Shown here: piece by piece, positions 1 through 8,162 of the stretch
Layout: each line of letters opens with the position of its first letter
Position numbering within the stretch: the first letter of the stretch is position 1
Assembly (NCBI GenBank): GCA_965204545.1
Contig: CBDBFA010000002.1
Coordinates: forward strand, 62,001-126,000
Origin: JAABVD01 sp965204545
GTDB lineage: Bacteria > Verrucomicrobiota > Verrucomicrobiia > Opitutales > UBA2995
DNA length: 64,000 nt
Direction: 5' to 3'
Position numbers and translations under genes: made by a program
Notes under the pieces: generated by a model
The model's database searches: none
Told to the model about the DNA's origin: nothing
What the model saw: the letters and a program-made list of their open reading frames with translations, nothing else

Positions 1-933
1 AATTCAATCCGGGCCACTCGGGTCGGTGTGATCGATGGTGAAGACCAGCAATTTCGGGGCAAGGTCGACCGGGTAGACAGCGGACAATTAAAACAACTGT
101 TGGACAACCACATGGTTCCGGTTATCGGCCCGGTCGCGTTCGACAGGGAGGGGGAAAGCCTGAGGTTGGATGCGGACCACCTGGCCGCGGAGGTAGCGAT
201 TGCCAGCGCTGCCTCGAAGATCCTCTTCCTTACTTCCCACTCGGGGCTCCGGGCAGGCGGCCGTTTTTACCGGGCACTGGAAACCGAAGCGTTGGACCGC
301 CTCTACCGCGACTGGAAGGAGGCTCTGGATCCGGCCCTGGAACGCAAATGCCGTTACGCGTTGCGCGCGCTCAAAAACGGCACCGCCAGGGTTCATATTC
401 TGAATGGACTCGAATCCGAGTGCCTCCTTAAGGAAGTATTTTCCTCGGTGGGGGTGGGAACCTTGTTCTATAACAATGAATACCAGAAAATTCGCTGGGC
501 CCGCCCGGCCGATGCCCAGGCGCTTTTCGACCTCACCCGCAGGGCAACCGAATCGGAGGAGTTGACCCAGAGATCGCTAGGCGAGATCGAAGAAAGGATC
601 GACACGTATTTCCTGTATGAGATCGACGGCTATATCCTGGCATGCTGTTGTCTGGTCGGTTATCCGGGCAGCAATACTTTCGAGGTGGCATCCTTGGCTG
701 TAAAATCCAGCCAGGCCGGCAAGGGTTTGGGCACGAAGCTGGTAAAATTTGCCGGGGAAACCGCGGCGAAGAGGGGTGGCAAGCGTCTGGTCGCCCTCTC
801 CACCCAAACCTTCCCGTTCTTCATCCAAAAGTGCGGGTTCAGAGAGGGTTCAATCGCCGACCTGCCGGAGGAACGGGCCGAGATCCTGGTGTCCAGCAGA
901 CGTAATTCAAAAGTGCTGGTCAAAGACCTTTGA
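1..933 (+). CDS. argA: N-acetylglutamate synthase, 3' part (partial at window edge)
   Basis: The reading frame is open from base 1 and begins inside the protein, so the true start lies outside the window. The visible part has the end of an amino-acid-kinase-like domain (a TRVGVIDG stretch right at the edge, then VIGPVAFD and the nucleotide-site-like region), followed by a C-terminal GNAT acetyltransferase domain with the acetyl-CoA loop QAGKGLGTKL and a final FFIQKCGF strand. This kinase-plus-GNAT order is that of ArgA, which acetylates glutamate with acetyl-CoA as the first step of arginine synthesis in the cytoplasm. The stop codon overlaps the 3' end of the convergent mpl gene by 14 bases. 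Acetylglutamate kinase is a less likely alternative because of the GNAT domain. Confidence 0.85.
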   Translation, partial: NSIRATRVGVIDGEDQQFRGKVDRVDSGQLKQLLDNHMVPVIGPVAFDREGESLRLDADHLAAEVAIASAASKILFLTSHSGLRAGGRFYRALETEALDRLYRDWKEALDPALERKCRYALRALKNGTARVHILNGLESECLLKEVFSSVGVGTLFYNNEYQKIRWARPADAQALFDLTRRATESEELTQRSLGEIEERIDTYFLYEIDGYILACCCLVGYPGSNTFEVASLAVKSSQAGKGLGTKLVKFAGETAAKRGGKRLVALSTQTFPFFIQKCGFREGSIADLPEERAEILVSSRRNSKVLVKDL

Positions 934-2329
934 GAAAATCTTGCAAGGGTTGGCCGAAGGACCCGTTGGTGAACAGGAGAATGACCTTGGGTTGGCCGTT
1001 GACCGAATCGGCCAGATCCCGGAATAAATGCTCCTTGGAGGCGTAGGCGGCGGCGCGCTTCCCCTCCTCGCTGATACACTTTGCCATCTGGAAAGGATCG
1101 ATACGCTTTTCCTTTGGATAAACTTCAGGGCGATGGACCGGAGCAATGAGTACCGAGTCGGCCAAAGAGAGGCTGTCGGTAAATTTGGCCTCCAGCAGGT
1201 TAGTGGCTGAAGTATTGCTGCGGGGCTCGAAAACGGAGGTAATTTCAGATTCAGGGTAACAGTTGCGGAAGGATTCGATGCAGGCCGCGATAGCGGTGGG
1301 GTGATGGGCAAAATCTTCCACCACCATTACATGGTCCGACTCCCATAGGACATCCTGGCGGCGGCGAACCCCCTGAAACCCTTGCAGAGTCGCATTCTGC
1401 AGAAAAGCGGTTCTCCTCTCCCCCGGGAGCGAGTGGGCTGCCGACAAGAAAGCCATGGCCGCGTTCCTGGCGTTGAATAACCCGGTCGTTTTCCATGTAA
1501 ATTCCCGATGGAATCCGACCGGACCGGTCAGGGTAAAGGAGCTACCCGCCGGACCCTCTGAGAAATCCCCGATCACATAGTCGCTCGATTCGCCAATTCC
1601 GACAAAACGGGTGGGAGCCCAGTCGACAGGCAGCAACTCCCGCAGGGCCGGATCATCTCCATTGGCCAGGATCAACCCGTGAGAAGGCACGATGCGAATG
1701 AGGTGTTGAAACGTCCGTTTCACATCGGTCAGGTCGCGGAAGATATCGACGTGATCGAACTCGAGGTTGTTGATGGCCAGCACATCGGGCCAGTAGTGAA
1801 TAAATTTGCTGCGTTTGTCGAAGAAGGCGGAATCGTATTCGTCACCCTCGATGATAAACGGGCTTTGGGAATGGCCCAGTTCGGTGCCGGAGGATAGACA
1901 ACCGGGGACCCCTCCGATCAACCAGCCGGGCTGAACGCCCGCCTCCTGGAGAAGCCACGCCGTAATGGCCGTGGTCGTGGTTTTGCCGTGTGTCCCGGTG
2001 ACCACGATCCGCTTGCGGCTTCCCAGTAATTGCCGGTCGATTAATGCAGGCAAACTGGTAAACCGGCAGGGGCGGGCTGCGAGGAGAAATTCCACTTCCG
2101 CATTTCCCCTGGTTACGGCGTTGCCCACCACCACAAGATCGGGTCGAAAGGAAGTAATGTTTTCCGGGTGCCAACCGGGATAAACCTCGATGCCCGCCCC
2201 GGCCAGAACATCGCTCATGGGTGGGTAAATCCCGCGATCGGACCCCGCTACGGTATGACCCAGACCCTTCATCAATGAGGCGACATTTCCCATGGCGGTT
2301 CCACAAATGCCGATGAAATAGAGCCTCAT
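920..2329 (-). CDS. mpl: UDP-N-acetylmuramate:L-alanyl-gamma-D-glutamyl-meso-diaminopimelate ligase
   Basis: Mpl reattaches recycled murein tripeptide to UDP-MurNAc, so this gene implies cell-wall recycling. The protein (469 aa) begins MRLYFIGICGTAMGN, the Mur-ligase nucleotide-binding start, and has the ATP P-loop GTHGKTTT, the IIEGDEYDSAF stretch characteristic of Mpl, and the Mur ligase C-domain with EDFAHHPTA and FEPRSNTS. I chose the ATG at 2329 because the family starts at the GICGTAMG strand; a longer open frame to 2398 adds unconserved residues. It is transcribed toward argA and the two genes overlap tail to tail. MurC is the main alternative, but the residue pattern near EGDEYDSAFFDKRSKF fits Mpl better. 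Confidence 0.9.
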   Translation of the reverse strand: MRLYFIGICGTAMGNVASLMKGLGHTVAGSDRGIYPPMSDVLAGAGIEVYPGWHPENITSFRPDLVVVGNAVTRGNAEVEFLLAARPCRFTSLPALIDRQLLGSRKRIVVTGTHGKTTTTAITAWLLQEAGVQPGWLIGGVPGCLSSGTELGHSQSPFIIEGDEYDSAFFDKRSKFIHYWPDVLAINNLEFDHVDIFRDLTDVKRTFQHLIRIVPSHGLILANGDDPALRELLPVDWAPTRFVGIGESSDYVIGDFSEGPAGSSFTLTGPVGFHREFTWKTTGLFNARNAAMAFLSAAHSLPGERRTAFLQNATLQGFQGVRRRQDVLWESDHVMVVEDFAHHPTAIAACIESFRNCYPESEITSVFEPRSNTSATNLLEAKFTDSLSLADSVLIAPVHRPEVYPKEKRIDPFQMAKCISEEGKRAAAYASKEHLFRDLADSVNGQPKVILLFTNGSFGQPLQDFLKGL

Positions 2330-2440
2330 TTGGGCCTGAAAAGTATGGCGTCGATCCCATCCAGGCAAGGGAATTCGATGGTGACAGGACGGGAACAACT
2401 GCCATAAAGTCCCCCTGCCGATCTCGACAATTCCCCTTCC

Positions 2441-3238
2441 ATGCCCGTTTACCTGCAGTATTATTTTTGGCTCATCGCCGCTTCGCTTTTCTGTTTTTTA
2501 CTGGAGAGGATTCATCCATGGCGGAAGAAGCAGCCTGTTTTGCGCAAGGGTATCTGGCAGGATCTGTTCTGGCTTCTCTTCAACGGGCACTACTTCGGAT
2601 TATTACTGGCCCTGGTCACCGGCAACCTGATTCACATGACCAACACCTTCCTGCACCAGAACGCATGGCCGGTCCCGCAGGATATCGCCCTGCTGTCCGA
2701 TTCCCCTCTATGGGTGCAATTTATCGTATTCCTGCTCTTGAAGGATTTTCTGGAATGGAATATCCACCGAATGTTGCACAACGTGCCCTGGCTCTGGGAG
2801 TTTCACAAATTGCACCACAGCATCGAAGAATTGGACTGGATCGGAAATTTCCGGTTTCACTGGGGAGAAATCCTCATCTACAAAGCCATTACCTACCTGC
2901 CTCTGGTCATATTGGGCATCGACGAAACCGTTCTCCTGTTGATAGCTGTCGTCTGGACGGTTCTGCTCGATTTGAACCATTCCAACTTTCGGTTCAGTTG
3001 GGGTCCGCTGCGTTACGTTCTCAATTCTTCCGCCATGCACGTCTGGCACCACGACAAGGAACTGCACGGCAAGGGCGGCCAGAATTTCGGCCAGGTCCTG
3101 AGCATCTGGGACTGGTTGTTCGGAACCGTCTACTGGCCGAAAGAAAACGATCAACCCCGTCAATTGGGTTTCGAGGGTATGAGCCGGTACCCAAAGAATG
3201 TTCTGAAACGCCTCATCTATCCCTTTTGGAAACGTTGA
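2441..3238 (+). CDS. Sterol desaturase / fatty acid hydroxylase family membrane protein
   Basis: This 265-aa protein has hydrophobic segments near residues 5-20, 40-62 and 90-105, and again around 145-170. It carries the histidine clusters of the fatty acid hydroxylase superfamily: HRMLH, then HKLHHS, then HVWHH with a following H. Such clusters hold a di-iron centre used to hydroxylate or desaturate lipid substrates in the membrane. The substrate cannot be read from sequence; bacterial members act on carotenoids, sterols, hopanoids or alkylglycerols. It is divergent from mpl and about 70 bases upstream of a low-molecular-weight phosphatase gene. No Shine-Dalgarno sequence is visible before the ATG. 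Confidence 0.85.
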   Translation: MPVYLQYYFWLIAASLFCFLLERIHPWRKKQPVLRKGIWQDLFWLLFNGHYFGLLLALVTGNLIHMTNTFLHQNAWPVPQDIALLSDSPLWVQFIVFLLLKDFLEWNIHRMLHNVPWLWEFHKLHHSIEELDWIGNFRFHWGEILIYKAITYLPLVILGIDETVLLLIAVVWTVLLDLNHSNFRFSWGPLRYVLNSSAMHVWHHDKELHGKGGQNFGQVLSIWDWLFGTVYWPKENDQPRQLGFEGMSRYPKNVLKRLIYPFWKR

Positions 3239-3309
3239 TTTTGGGGCTGACAGATGCAATGAGCATACTTGGAATATATCCCCCCCTTTAGAGGAATTGA
3301 CCGAAAGCG

Positions 3310-3795
3310 ATGCCGAAAAGAGTTCTATTTATCTGCACAGGCAACATCTGCCGTAGCCCTATGGCGGAAGGCTTGTTACGGCATGCCTTGCAAGGGGAGG
3401 AAGAACCCTACAATCGGATCGAGGTCCGCTCGGCCGGAATAGCCGCGGGAGATGGTTACCCACCCTCCTCCAATTCGGTAACAGCTATGAAAAAAGTGGG
3501 CATAGACCTGGAGGACCATGTCTCGAAAAAAGTCACCATGGACGATCTCCTGGCTGCCGATTATGTCTTTGTCATGACCTACGGGCATCTGGCCTCCCTG
3601 CGCAACCTGGTGGGGAAAGGAAAGGAAGACAGCCTGTTCCTGATGCGGGAATTTCTCGAAGATACCGACGAAGCTGAGATTCCGGACCCCTATGGACTTG
3701 GATTTTTCCATTACGAAAATGCTCGCGACTCCATGGTCGAGGCCATTCCCGGCATCGTTTATTTCCTAAAATCCGAATTGGCCGGTTCCCATTGA
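3310..3795 (+). CDS. Low molecular weight protein-tyrosine phosphatase
   Basis: The 161-aa protein begins MPKRVLFICTGNICRSPMAE, with the P-loop C9-TGNIC-R15-S typical of low-molecular-weight tyrosine phosphatases. The general-acid aspartate is D126 in the IPDPYG motif. It should act in the cytoplasm on phosphotyrosine proteins or small aryl phosphates. Arsenate reductases of the same fold exist, but the DP motif and the full CxGNxCRS loop favour the phosphatase. An AGAGGA sequence lies about 13 bases before the ATG, which is rather far. The same-strand sterol-desaturase-like gene ends 71 bases upstream, so joint transcription is possible. No exopolysaccharide genes or tyrosine kinase are next to it. 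Confidence 0.9.
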   Translation: MPKRVLFICTGNICRSPMAEGLLRHALQGEEEPYNRIEVRSAGIAAGDGYPPSSNSVTAMKKVGIDLEDHVSKKVTMDDLLAADYVFVMTYGHLASLRNLVGKGKEDSLFLMREFLEDTDEAEIPDPYGLGFFHYENARDSMVEAIPGIVYFLKSELAGSH

Positions 3796-3850
3796 AAACC
3801 GGGACCCCTTCGAGCATGCGGTATGATTCATGCTGTACTTTTTCCTTTCC

Positions 3851-4621
3851 ATGACTTCCAAGTTTCGACGCCCCGGCCGCAACCGCGAAGGCTTTACCCT
3901 TATCGAAATGATCACGGTAATCGCCATCATTCTATTGCTCGGCGCCCTGTTGTTTCCCACCGTTACCGGGTTCTTGAAAAGGGGCCAACGGGCCCAATCC
4001 CTCAATAATATCCGGCAAATTGCCAATGCCTACATCCAATACCGCTCGGATAATATGGGCAGGAATCTCCCCCTGAGGCTAAGCAAGAATCCATCCACGG
4101 GACAGGATGCCGTTTTCGAGATCACCAGCCCCTATCATATCGCTTATGCATTTGCCTGGCGCGAATACCTCAATGAGGGCGCCATCTACCAGATACCCAC
4201 CGACTTGCACGTGGAGCAACAAGGTATCTTTCCCCAGTCTGTGGCGGTTCGCAATTCGGCAGACTCCCCTTGGGTCCTTTCCAATTCGTTTATCAATGCC
4301 CCCATCAGTTTCGATCTGGTAGCGGGACTTTCCTCCAATGCCCCTCCCTCCACCCCGGTGGCCATAACCAGGGGATTGAATCCGGAAACGGGGAATTGGG
4401 ATGACGATGAAACCGTGTCGCCCTTCGGGGCGGAAGGCGGACATATCGCCTTCCTGGATGGCCACGTGGAATGGTACGAAAATGTGAATGATAAATTGAC
4501 CAACCCGAAGACGCGGCAACCGGTCGAAAATATCCTCCAGGCCATTTCCCAAGGAGCCAAATTTTTTGGCGATCCTCAAAAAAGTCTCCTCGACAATAAG
4601 GCGGGAATCCCGGGCAACTAG
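3851..4621 (+). CDS. Type II secretion-type pseudopilin (prepilin-like, DUF1559-like)
   Basis: From the ATG at 3851 the 256-aa protein has a short basic leader, then G14-F15-TLIE with glutamate at +5 and a hydrophobic helix of about 20 residues: a class III prepilin signal cut by a PilD-type peptidase. The C-terminal half contains HIAFLDGHVEWYEN, resembling the H-x-DG domain of pseudopilins abundant in Verrucomicrobiota, Planctomycetes and Lentisphaerae. An ATG at 3830 in frame would only lengthen the leader. It stands alone, without secretion-system genes. Its TAG stop (4619-4621) lies in the end of a repeat element. The role (surface pseudopilus, secretion or other) is unknown. Confidence 0.8.
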   Translation: MTSKFRRPGRNREGFTLIEMITVIAIILLLGALLFPTVTGFLKRGQRAQSLNNIRQIANAYIQYRSDNMGRNLPLRLSKNPSTGQDAVFEITSPYHIAYAFAWREYLNEGAIYQIPTDLHVEQQGIFPQSVAVRNSADSPWVLSNSFINAPISFDLVAGLSSNAPPSTPVAITRGLNPETGNWDDDETVSPFGAEGGHIAFLDGHVEWYENVNDKLTNPKTRQPVENILQAISQGAKFFGDPQKSLLDNKAGIPGN

Positions 4622-4813
4622 CCCGCATATAGAAGAGGTTACGGCATCGCGGGGACGCGATTGCCCTACCATTTCAAAACGTATGCGGTAGGGCGGCGGC
4701 ATCCTTGCCGCGCCGGGTCTGAAGGCGTATGTTGCGGCATCGCGGGGACGCGATTGCCCTACCATTTCAAAACGTATACGGTAGGGCGGCGGCATCCTGA
4801 GAAATGCGGGCTA
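4619..4813. repeat. Variant repeat element with TAGCCCGCAT ends
   Basis: The left end TAGCCCGCAT (4619-4628) and right end ATGCGGGCTA (4804-4813) are the same terminal inverted repeat that bounds the roughly 180-200 bp repeats at 6.9, 29.4, 40.1, 52.7 and 58.2 kb. The interior is different: it holds two copies of the CCCTACC/GGTAGGG hairpin unit. The outermost bases are the stop codons of both flanking convergent genes (TAG of the pseudopilin, TAG of the pseudouridine synthase), so the element exactly fills the gap and could act as a two-way terminator. Confidence 0.75.
4637..4798 (+). repeat. Two direct copies of a CCCTACC/GGTAGGG hairpin unit
   Basis: Unit 1 (about 4640-4714) and unit 2 (about 4732-4798) share GGCATCGCGGGGACGCGAT, then CCCTACC, then a short A/T-rich loop, then GGTAGGG and GGCGGCATCCT. 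CCCTACC and GGTAGGG can pair as a stem. The same unit occurs in the opposite orientation at 31949-32193. Confidence 0.8.
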
Positions 4814-5563
4814 GAAGACCGCCTTCATTATGGCCTCGAATTCCGGCGGGGTGGCAGATCGTGCCCGGAAATGTTCTTCTCTGCCCTTCCAAGTCCAATG
4901 GATGTGAATAGAGGAGGCATGCAGATATAGGCGCGCGGGCTTGAAGTTCTTCCAAATCCTGCGGTTCAAATGGAAATCACCGTAGGTCCTGTCTCCGACG
5001 ATGGGGAGTTTTCGCCGGGCGCATTGCACGCGCAATTGATGGGTGCGGCCTGTCAGCGGTCTGAGTTTCAAAAGACTCAGTTGGGGAGGAGAATTTTTTC
5101 TCATAATGGTTTCCACTTGGGATTCGGCCAGGCGGCCACCCGCACTGGAGATATCGACGCGAATGTTTAATCCCATCCTTCTCCGACGCATAAAATCTTT
5201 CCAGTGATAATGTTTCTCGCGGGATAAACCTGCCACAACGGCCAGGTAGGATTTGGACACCCTGCGGCGGGAAAACTGGTTCCTCAGGTTTTCAGTCATG
5301 GCGGGATTTACGCAACCCAGGATGACCCCGGATGTAGGTGAATCGAGCCTATGCAGCAAATCAAACTGAAATGTCTCCTCCCCCCGCTTCCAAAGGTAAC
5401 GTTCCCGTTGGCTGTTCCAATGGCAAGTCAGCAAACTCCTGGTCCGTTCTTCCCTGGAATTGGGGTGAGACAGAATGCGAAAAGGCTTTTCCAAGGCGAC
5501 CAAACCTTCGGGGTGAGCCTCGATTACCGAAACCCCGCGCCCCAACGGAATGTGTTCCATCAT
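4811..5563 (-). CDS. RluA-family pseudouridine synthase
   Basis: The protein carries HRLDSPTSG, the RluA-family active-site motif whose aspartate attacks the target uridine; this is D80 if counted from the longer GTG start at 5581. It also has the family's C-terminal LRPLTGRTHQLRVQ and VGDRTYG motifs. I place the start at the first ATG (5563); GTG at 5581 is in frame and possible. It lacks an S4 RNA-binding domain, as do RluA/TruC-type members. The exact rRNA or tRNA target cannot be read from the sequence. The gene is convergent with the pseudopilin, and its TAG stop lies in the right end of the repeat at 4619-4813. Confidence 0.88.
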   Translation of the reverse strand: MMEHIPLGRGVSVIEAHPEGLVALEKPFRILSHPNSREERTRSLLTCHWNSQRERYLWKRGEETFQFDLLHRLDSPTSGVILGCVNPAMTENLRNQFSRRRVSKSYLAVVAGLSREKHYHWKDFMRRRRMGLNIRVDISSAGGRLAESQVETIMRKNSPPQLSLLKLRPLTGRTHQLRVQCARRKLPIVGDRTYGDFHLNRRIWKNFKPARLYLHASSIHIHWTWKGREEHFRARSATPPEFEAIMKAVF

Positions 5564-5631
5564 CCTGACCGGGTCTATCACCGTGGAATGTCCATTTACC
5601 TGTCGGAGAAATCCGGGCCAGCCACCTCAAA

Positions 5632-6798
5632 TTAAAAGAAGATGAAATTTACCACTATACGCTCCGGGTCAGTCAGAATGCTTCTCATTTCCGCCGACCA
5701 TTCACCATAGGGGGCGCGGTTGTTGACGGCGGCGGCGCAAATCACCTGGGCTTGAAGCGATGAAGTGGCTCCGACGATTTCATAGTCCACAATTTCACCG
5801 TCGGCATTCAGCCAATACGACACCGAGACCCGGGATCGTCTCTCGGTCAAACGTTGTTGGAAAATCAGGTTGTGCCATTCCAGTTCAATCGTTTCGAACA
5901 TGCGATCCAGGTATTCGCCAAACTCGCTGAATTCGGCCGAATAATTGGCAAAATTCGCCAGACGCGAGACTCCCGACAAGTGCCGCTTCAATGGCCCGGA
6001 ATGGGAATACTTTACCCTTGGCTGGGGAAGCCTTTCCGGCCTGTCCTCCGGATTGGGCTGGGGACTGGGCGTTACGAGCGGGCTGAAAGGGGTTTCCTGT
6101 TGCACCACCTCATTACGGTTCCGGGTCGTATCTTCCTCGTCCTCTCTTTCGCTTTGAACCAATTCATCTTCATCTTCATCCTTCATTTCCTCCGGAACTT
6201 CCAGGAGGGAGCGGGGACCTTCCTCCTCCAAGGCTTCTTCCTCAAATGCCACCGGCGCAGTGGACTTTTGCTGGTCCAACTCATCGCGCGTCATGGGACG
6301 GATTATCTGAATTCTCGGTTGAGACGGATCCTGTTGCCGGCGCGGGTCCGCATTGCTGGCCACGGATGGGGGCACCGGAGGTGAAGGAGGAACCTGGATG
6401 GGATCACCTCGAACCACATTGTTGAATTCCTCCGATTCCCCATCCACAAACGGGGTGGTTTCATTGAGATCTTCCCTCAATTCCTCATTGGCAGCCTGAG
6501 TATTCTGGGATCCAAAAAAATCGGTCTCATCCGGTTTATTGTCGAAATCCTCCCTATTGACCGGGACATACTGCTTCCTGTCATCCGTTTCTTCTTCCCC
6601 ATCGAGGATGATATCGAATTCCTGCCAACGGACATCCGATTCGGCCGCAGCCGTCACCATTAGCGTTTCGGGAATGAGGAGAAACAGCAGGATGTGTGAA
6701 AGAATCGTCCCGAGTACGCCCCATATGACTACCGGCCACCGGGGCGCTTCATCGCTCCAAAATTCATTTTGAACACGACTGGATGTGACTTGGGCCAA
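5632..6798 (-). CDS. TonB/TolA-like energy transducer with acidic proline-rich linker
   Basis: This 388-aa protein has a cytoplasmic N terminus, one membrane segment at about residues 24-46 (VVIWGVLGTILSHILLFLLI), and a long periplasmic region rich in E, D and P that includes PPSPPVPPS and PSPQPNPEDRP. The C-terminal ~100 residues (VSVSYWLNADGEIVDYEIVG and following) resemble a TonB C-terminal domain. That layout suits a protein linking an inner-membrane ExbBD motor to outer-membrane receptors, but no exbB or exbD is adjacent. The start codon would be TTG at 6798; no in-frame ATG precedes the membrane segment. The linker is unusually acidic compared with the basic KP/EP linkers of classical TonB. 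Confidence 0.65.
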   Translation of the reverse strand: MAQVTSSRVQNEFWSDEAPRWPVVIWGVLGTILSHILLFLLIPETLMVTAAAESDVRWQEFDIILDGEEETDDRKQYVPVNREDFDNKPDETDFFGSQNTQAANEELREDLNETTPFVDGESEEFNNVVRGDPIQVPPSPPVPPSVASNADPRRQQDPSQPRIQIIRPMTRDELDQQKSTAPVAFEEEALEEEGPRSLLEVPEEMKDEDEDELVQSEREDEEDTTRNRNEVVQQETPFSPLVTPSPQPNPEDRPERLPQPRVKYSHSGPLKRHLSGVSRLANFANYSAEFSEFGEYLDRMFETIELEWHNLIFQQRLTERRSRVSVSYWLNADGEIVDYEIVGATSSLQAQVICAAAVNNRAPYGEWSAEMRSILTDPERIVVNFIFF

Positions 6799-6892
6799 AA
6801 CTATGATATTCGGGTCTTATTGAGGGCGCTTAGCAATATGGGGAAACAGCAATGAACCCTCAAGCCTACAATGAAAGTACCCTTACCTGTCC

Positions 6893-7073
6893 TTAACCCG
6901 CATTTCTCACAAATTTTCTACTGCGCTCCGGTATGTCGGCACTGGAGCGGACTTCGTTGGATTCCCGACTTCGCAGGGTGTCGACCCAGCTTCATCCGCG
7001 AATCTGCCCGAAACCCGCACCAGCACTCGACCTCCGTTCGCTCGCTACGAATTTTGTGAGAAATGCGGGTTAA
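6893..7073 (+). repeat. 181-bp repeat with terminal inverted repeats, copy 1
   Basis: It is bounded by TTAACCCGCATTTCTCAC and its perfect complement at the right end (TTTGTGAG, then AAATGCGGGTTAA). The interior, from TTCTACTGCGCTCCGG through a GTCGACCC core to TCGACCTCCGTTCGCTCG, matches copies at 29366, 40065, 52679 and 58182. The element fills much of the 358-base gap between the divergent TonB-like and Dabb genes; I see nothing else definite in that gap. Confidence 0.85.
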
Positions 7074-7156
7074 CCGAAACCTTGCAGCCCGGTAAGATCC
7101 CAAAAGATCGCCGTTAATCCTTGTTAGGGGCAAAAAAATCTATCAAAACGGGTGCC

Positions 7157-7480
7157 ATGTTGGTACATTCCGTCTATTTTTTCCTGAAAGAAACGGTTTC
7201 GGACTCCGAAAAAGCTGAATTTCGCAGTTCCGTAGAATCATTGGCGAAAATTGATACGGTCCACACCTTTTATCTGGGAACCCCTGCCGCAACCCCCGAC
7301 AGACCCATAATCGAAAAGGGATACGCCATTGCCATGACCATCCTGTTTCAATCCATGGAAGATCACGACATTTACCAGAAACACACCATACACCAGGAAT
7401 TCATCCAAAAAAATAAGCGCCTTTGGGAAAAAGTGGTCATCTATGACGCCGATTCCGAGCGCTTTCATGATGTCGGATAA
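7157..7480 (+). CDS. Dabb (stress-responsive A/B barrel) family protein
   Basis: The 107-aa product starts MLVHSVYFFLKETVS and has the pattern of the Dabb dimeric alpha-beta barrel fold: an N-terminal HSV(Y/V)F strand, a helix, a central GYAIAMTILFQS strand and a YQKHTIHQEF helix before a final strand. Members are small cytoplasmic proteins, mostly of unknown function, with a few ring-cleaving or cyclase enzymes among them. I start it at the ATG at 7157; the upstream open frame only adds residues read from the repeat-flanking DNA. Its 3' end overlaps the next gene by 14 bases, pointing to a shared transcript with the nucleotide-salvage genes. Confidence 0.8.
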   Translation: MLVHSVYFFLKETVSDSEKAEFRSSVESLAKIDTVHTFYLGTPAATPDRPIIEKGYAIAMTILFQSMEDHDIYQKHTIHQEFIQKNKRLWEKVVIYDADSERFHDVG

Positions 7481-8159
7481 TCAGACCTTCACCTTTTATT
7501 TCGCCGGAGAACTGTTCAGCCACAAGCACCTGTTGGGCAATGCATGTCTTGCCCGGGAAATATTCCGTGAATCCCAGGGTAGATTTGTCCCGATTCTTCC
7601 GCAGGACCTGGAATTGCGCGACCGGCATCCCCAAAGCATACGGGATCAGGATATCCTCGGGTTGCTGCGCTGTGATCTGGGGCTATTCAATTACGACGGA
7701 CCGGAGCTCGATTCGGGAACCGTGGTCGAGTTCATGTTTGCCAAGTTTGCCGACATACCGGCCGTTTTATTGAGGACGGATTTCCGCTATGGGGGAGACC
7801 AGAAGGGCGATCCCTGGAATCTGATGAGCAGCTTTTACCCACGGACTGAGGTTGTGGTTACACCCTCGATGCCTCTGGCCAAAGGCGGCTCCTTCCAAAA
7901 TGTGTTATACGATCATTCCAATGTGCTGGACACCGGATTCAATGTGAAAGCCCAGGAAACGGCTCTCAAAAAAATCGCTCGCAAAACCATAGCCGCCATG
8001 GAAAGGGTTTTGCGGCAGGCTCCGGTGCTGGAAGGTTCGGATGTCGATGCCATTTACCGCTATCTGGCCAAAATGCCGGGATTTCGGAGAAACCCTGAAG
8101 AAGTCGTCCCTATAATCGAGAGCGCTCTCCGGAGAAAAAAGGCCAAGGGTCTCCTCTAA
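7467..8159 (+). CDS. Nucleoside 2-deoxyribosyltransferase-like protein
   Basis: The 230-aa protein contains FYFAGELFS near the N terminus and DLGLFNYDGPELDSGTVVEF around residues 70-90. In the nucleoside 2-deoxyribosyltransferase fold the matching D-G-T-xx-E segment carries the catalytic glutamate. Such enzymes move a 2-deoxyribose between bases in nucleoside salvage. It is about 80 residues longer than the minimal lactobacillus enzyme (around 157 aa), with an extra C-terminal helical part after residue 150. The ATG at 7467 (or 7470) overlaps the end of the Dabb gene, and upp follows after 3 bases, so context supports base salvage. A hydrolase acting on nucleotides is a possible alternative. 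Confidence 0.7.
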   Translation: MMSDNQTFTFYFAGELFSHKHLLGNACLAREIFRESQGRFVPILPQDLELRDRHPQSIRDQDILGLLRCDLGLFNYDGPELDSGTVVEFMFAKFADIPAVLLRTDFRYGGDQKGDPWNLMSSFYPRTEVVVTPSMPLAKGGSFQNVLYDHSNVLDTGFNVKAQETALKKIARKTIAAMERVLRQAPVLEGSDVDAIYRYLAKMPGFRRNPEEVVPIIESALRRKKAKGLL

Positions 8160-8162
8160 GTC

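Noticed and set aside
2467..3291. A 274-aa frame overlapping the sterol-desaturase-like gene
   Set aside because: It shares the same DNA in another frame and lacks the histidine clusters and membrane segments of the real product.
4079..4795. A 238-aa minus-strand frame with repeated PPYRIRFEMVGQSRPRDA
   Set aside because: The internal repeat comes from the two hairpin units at 4637-4798 and the rest is antisense to the pseudopilin gene.
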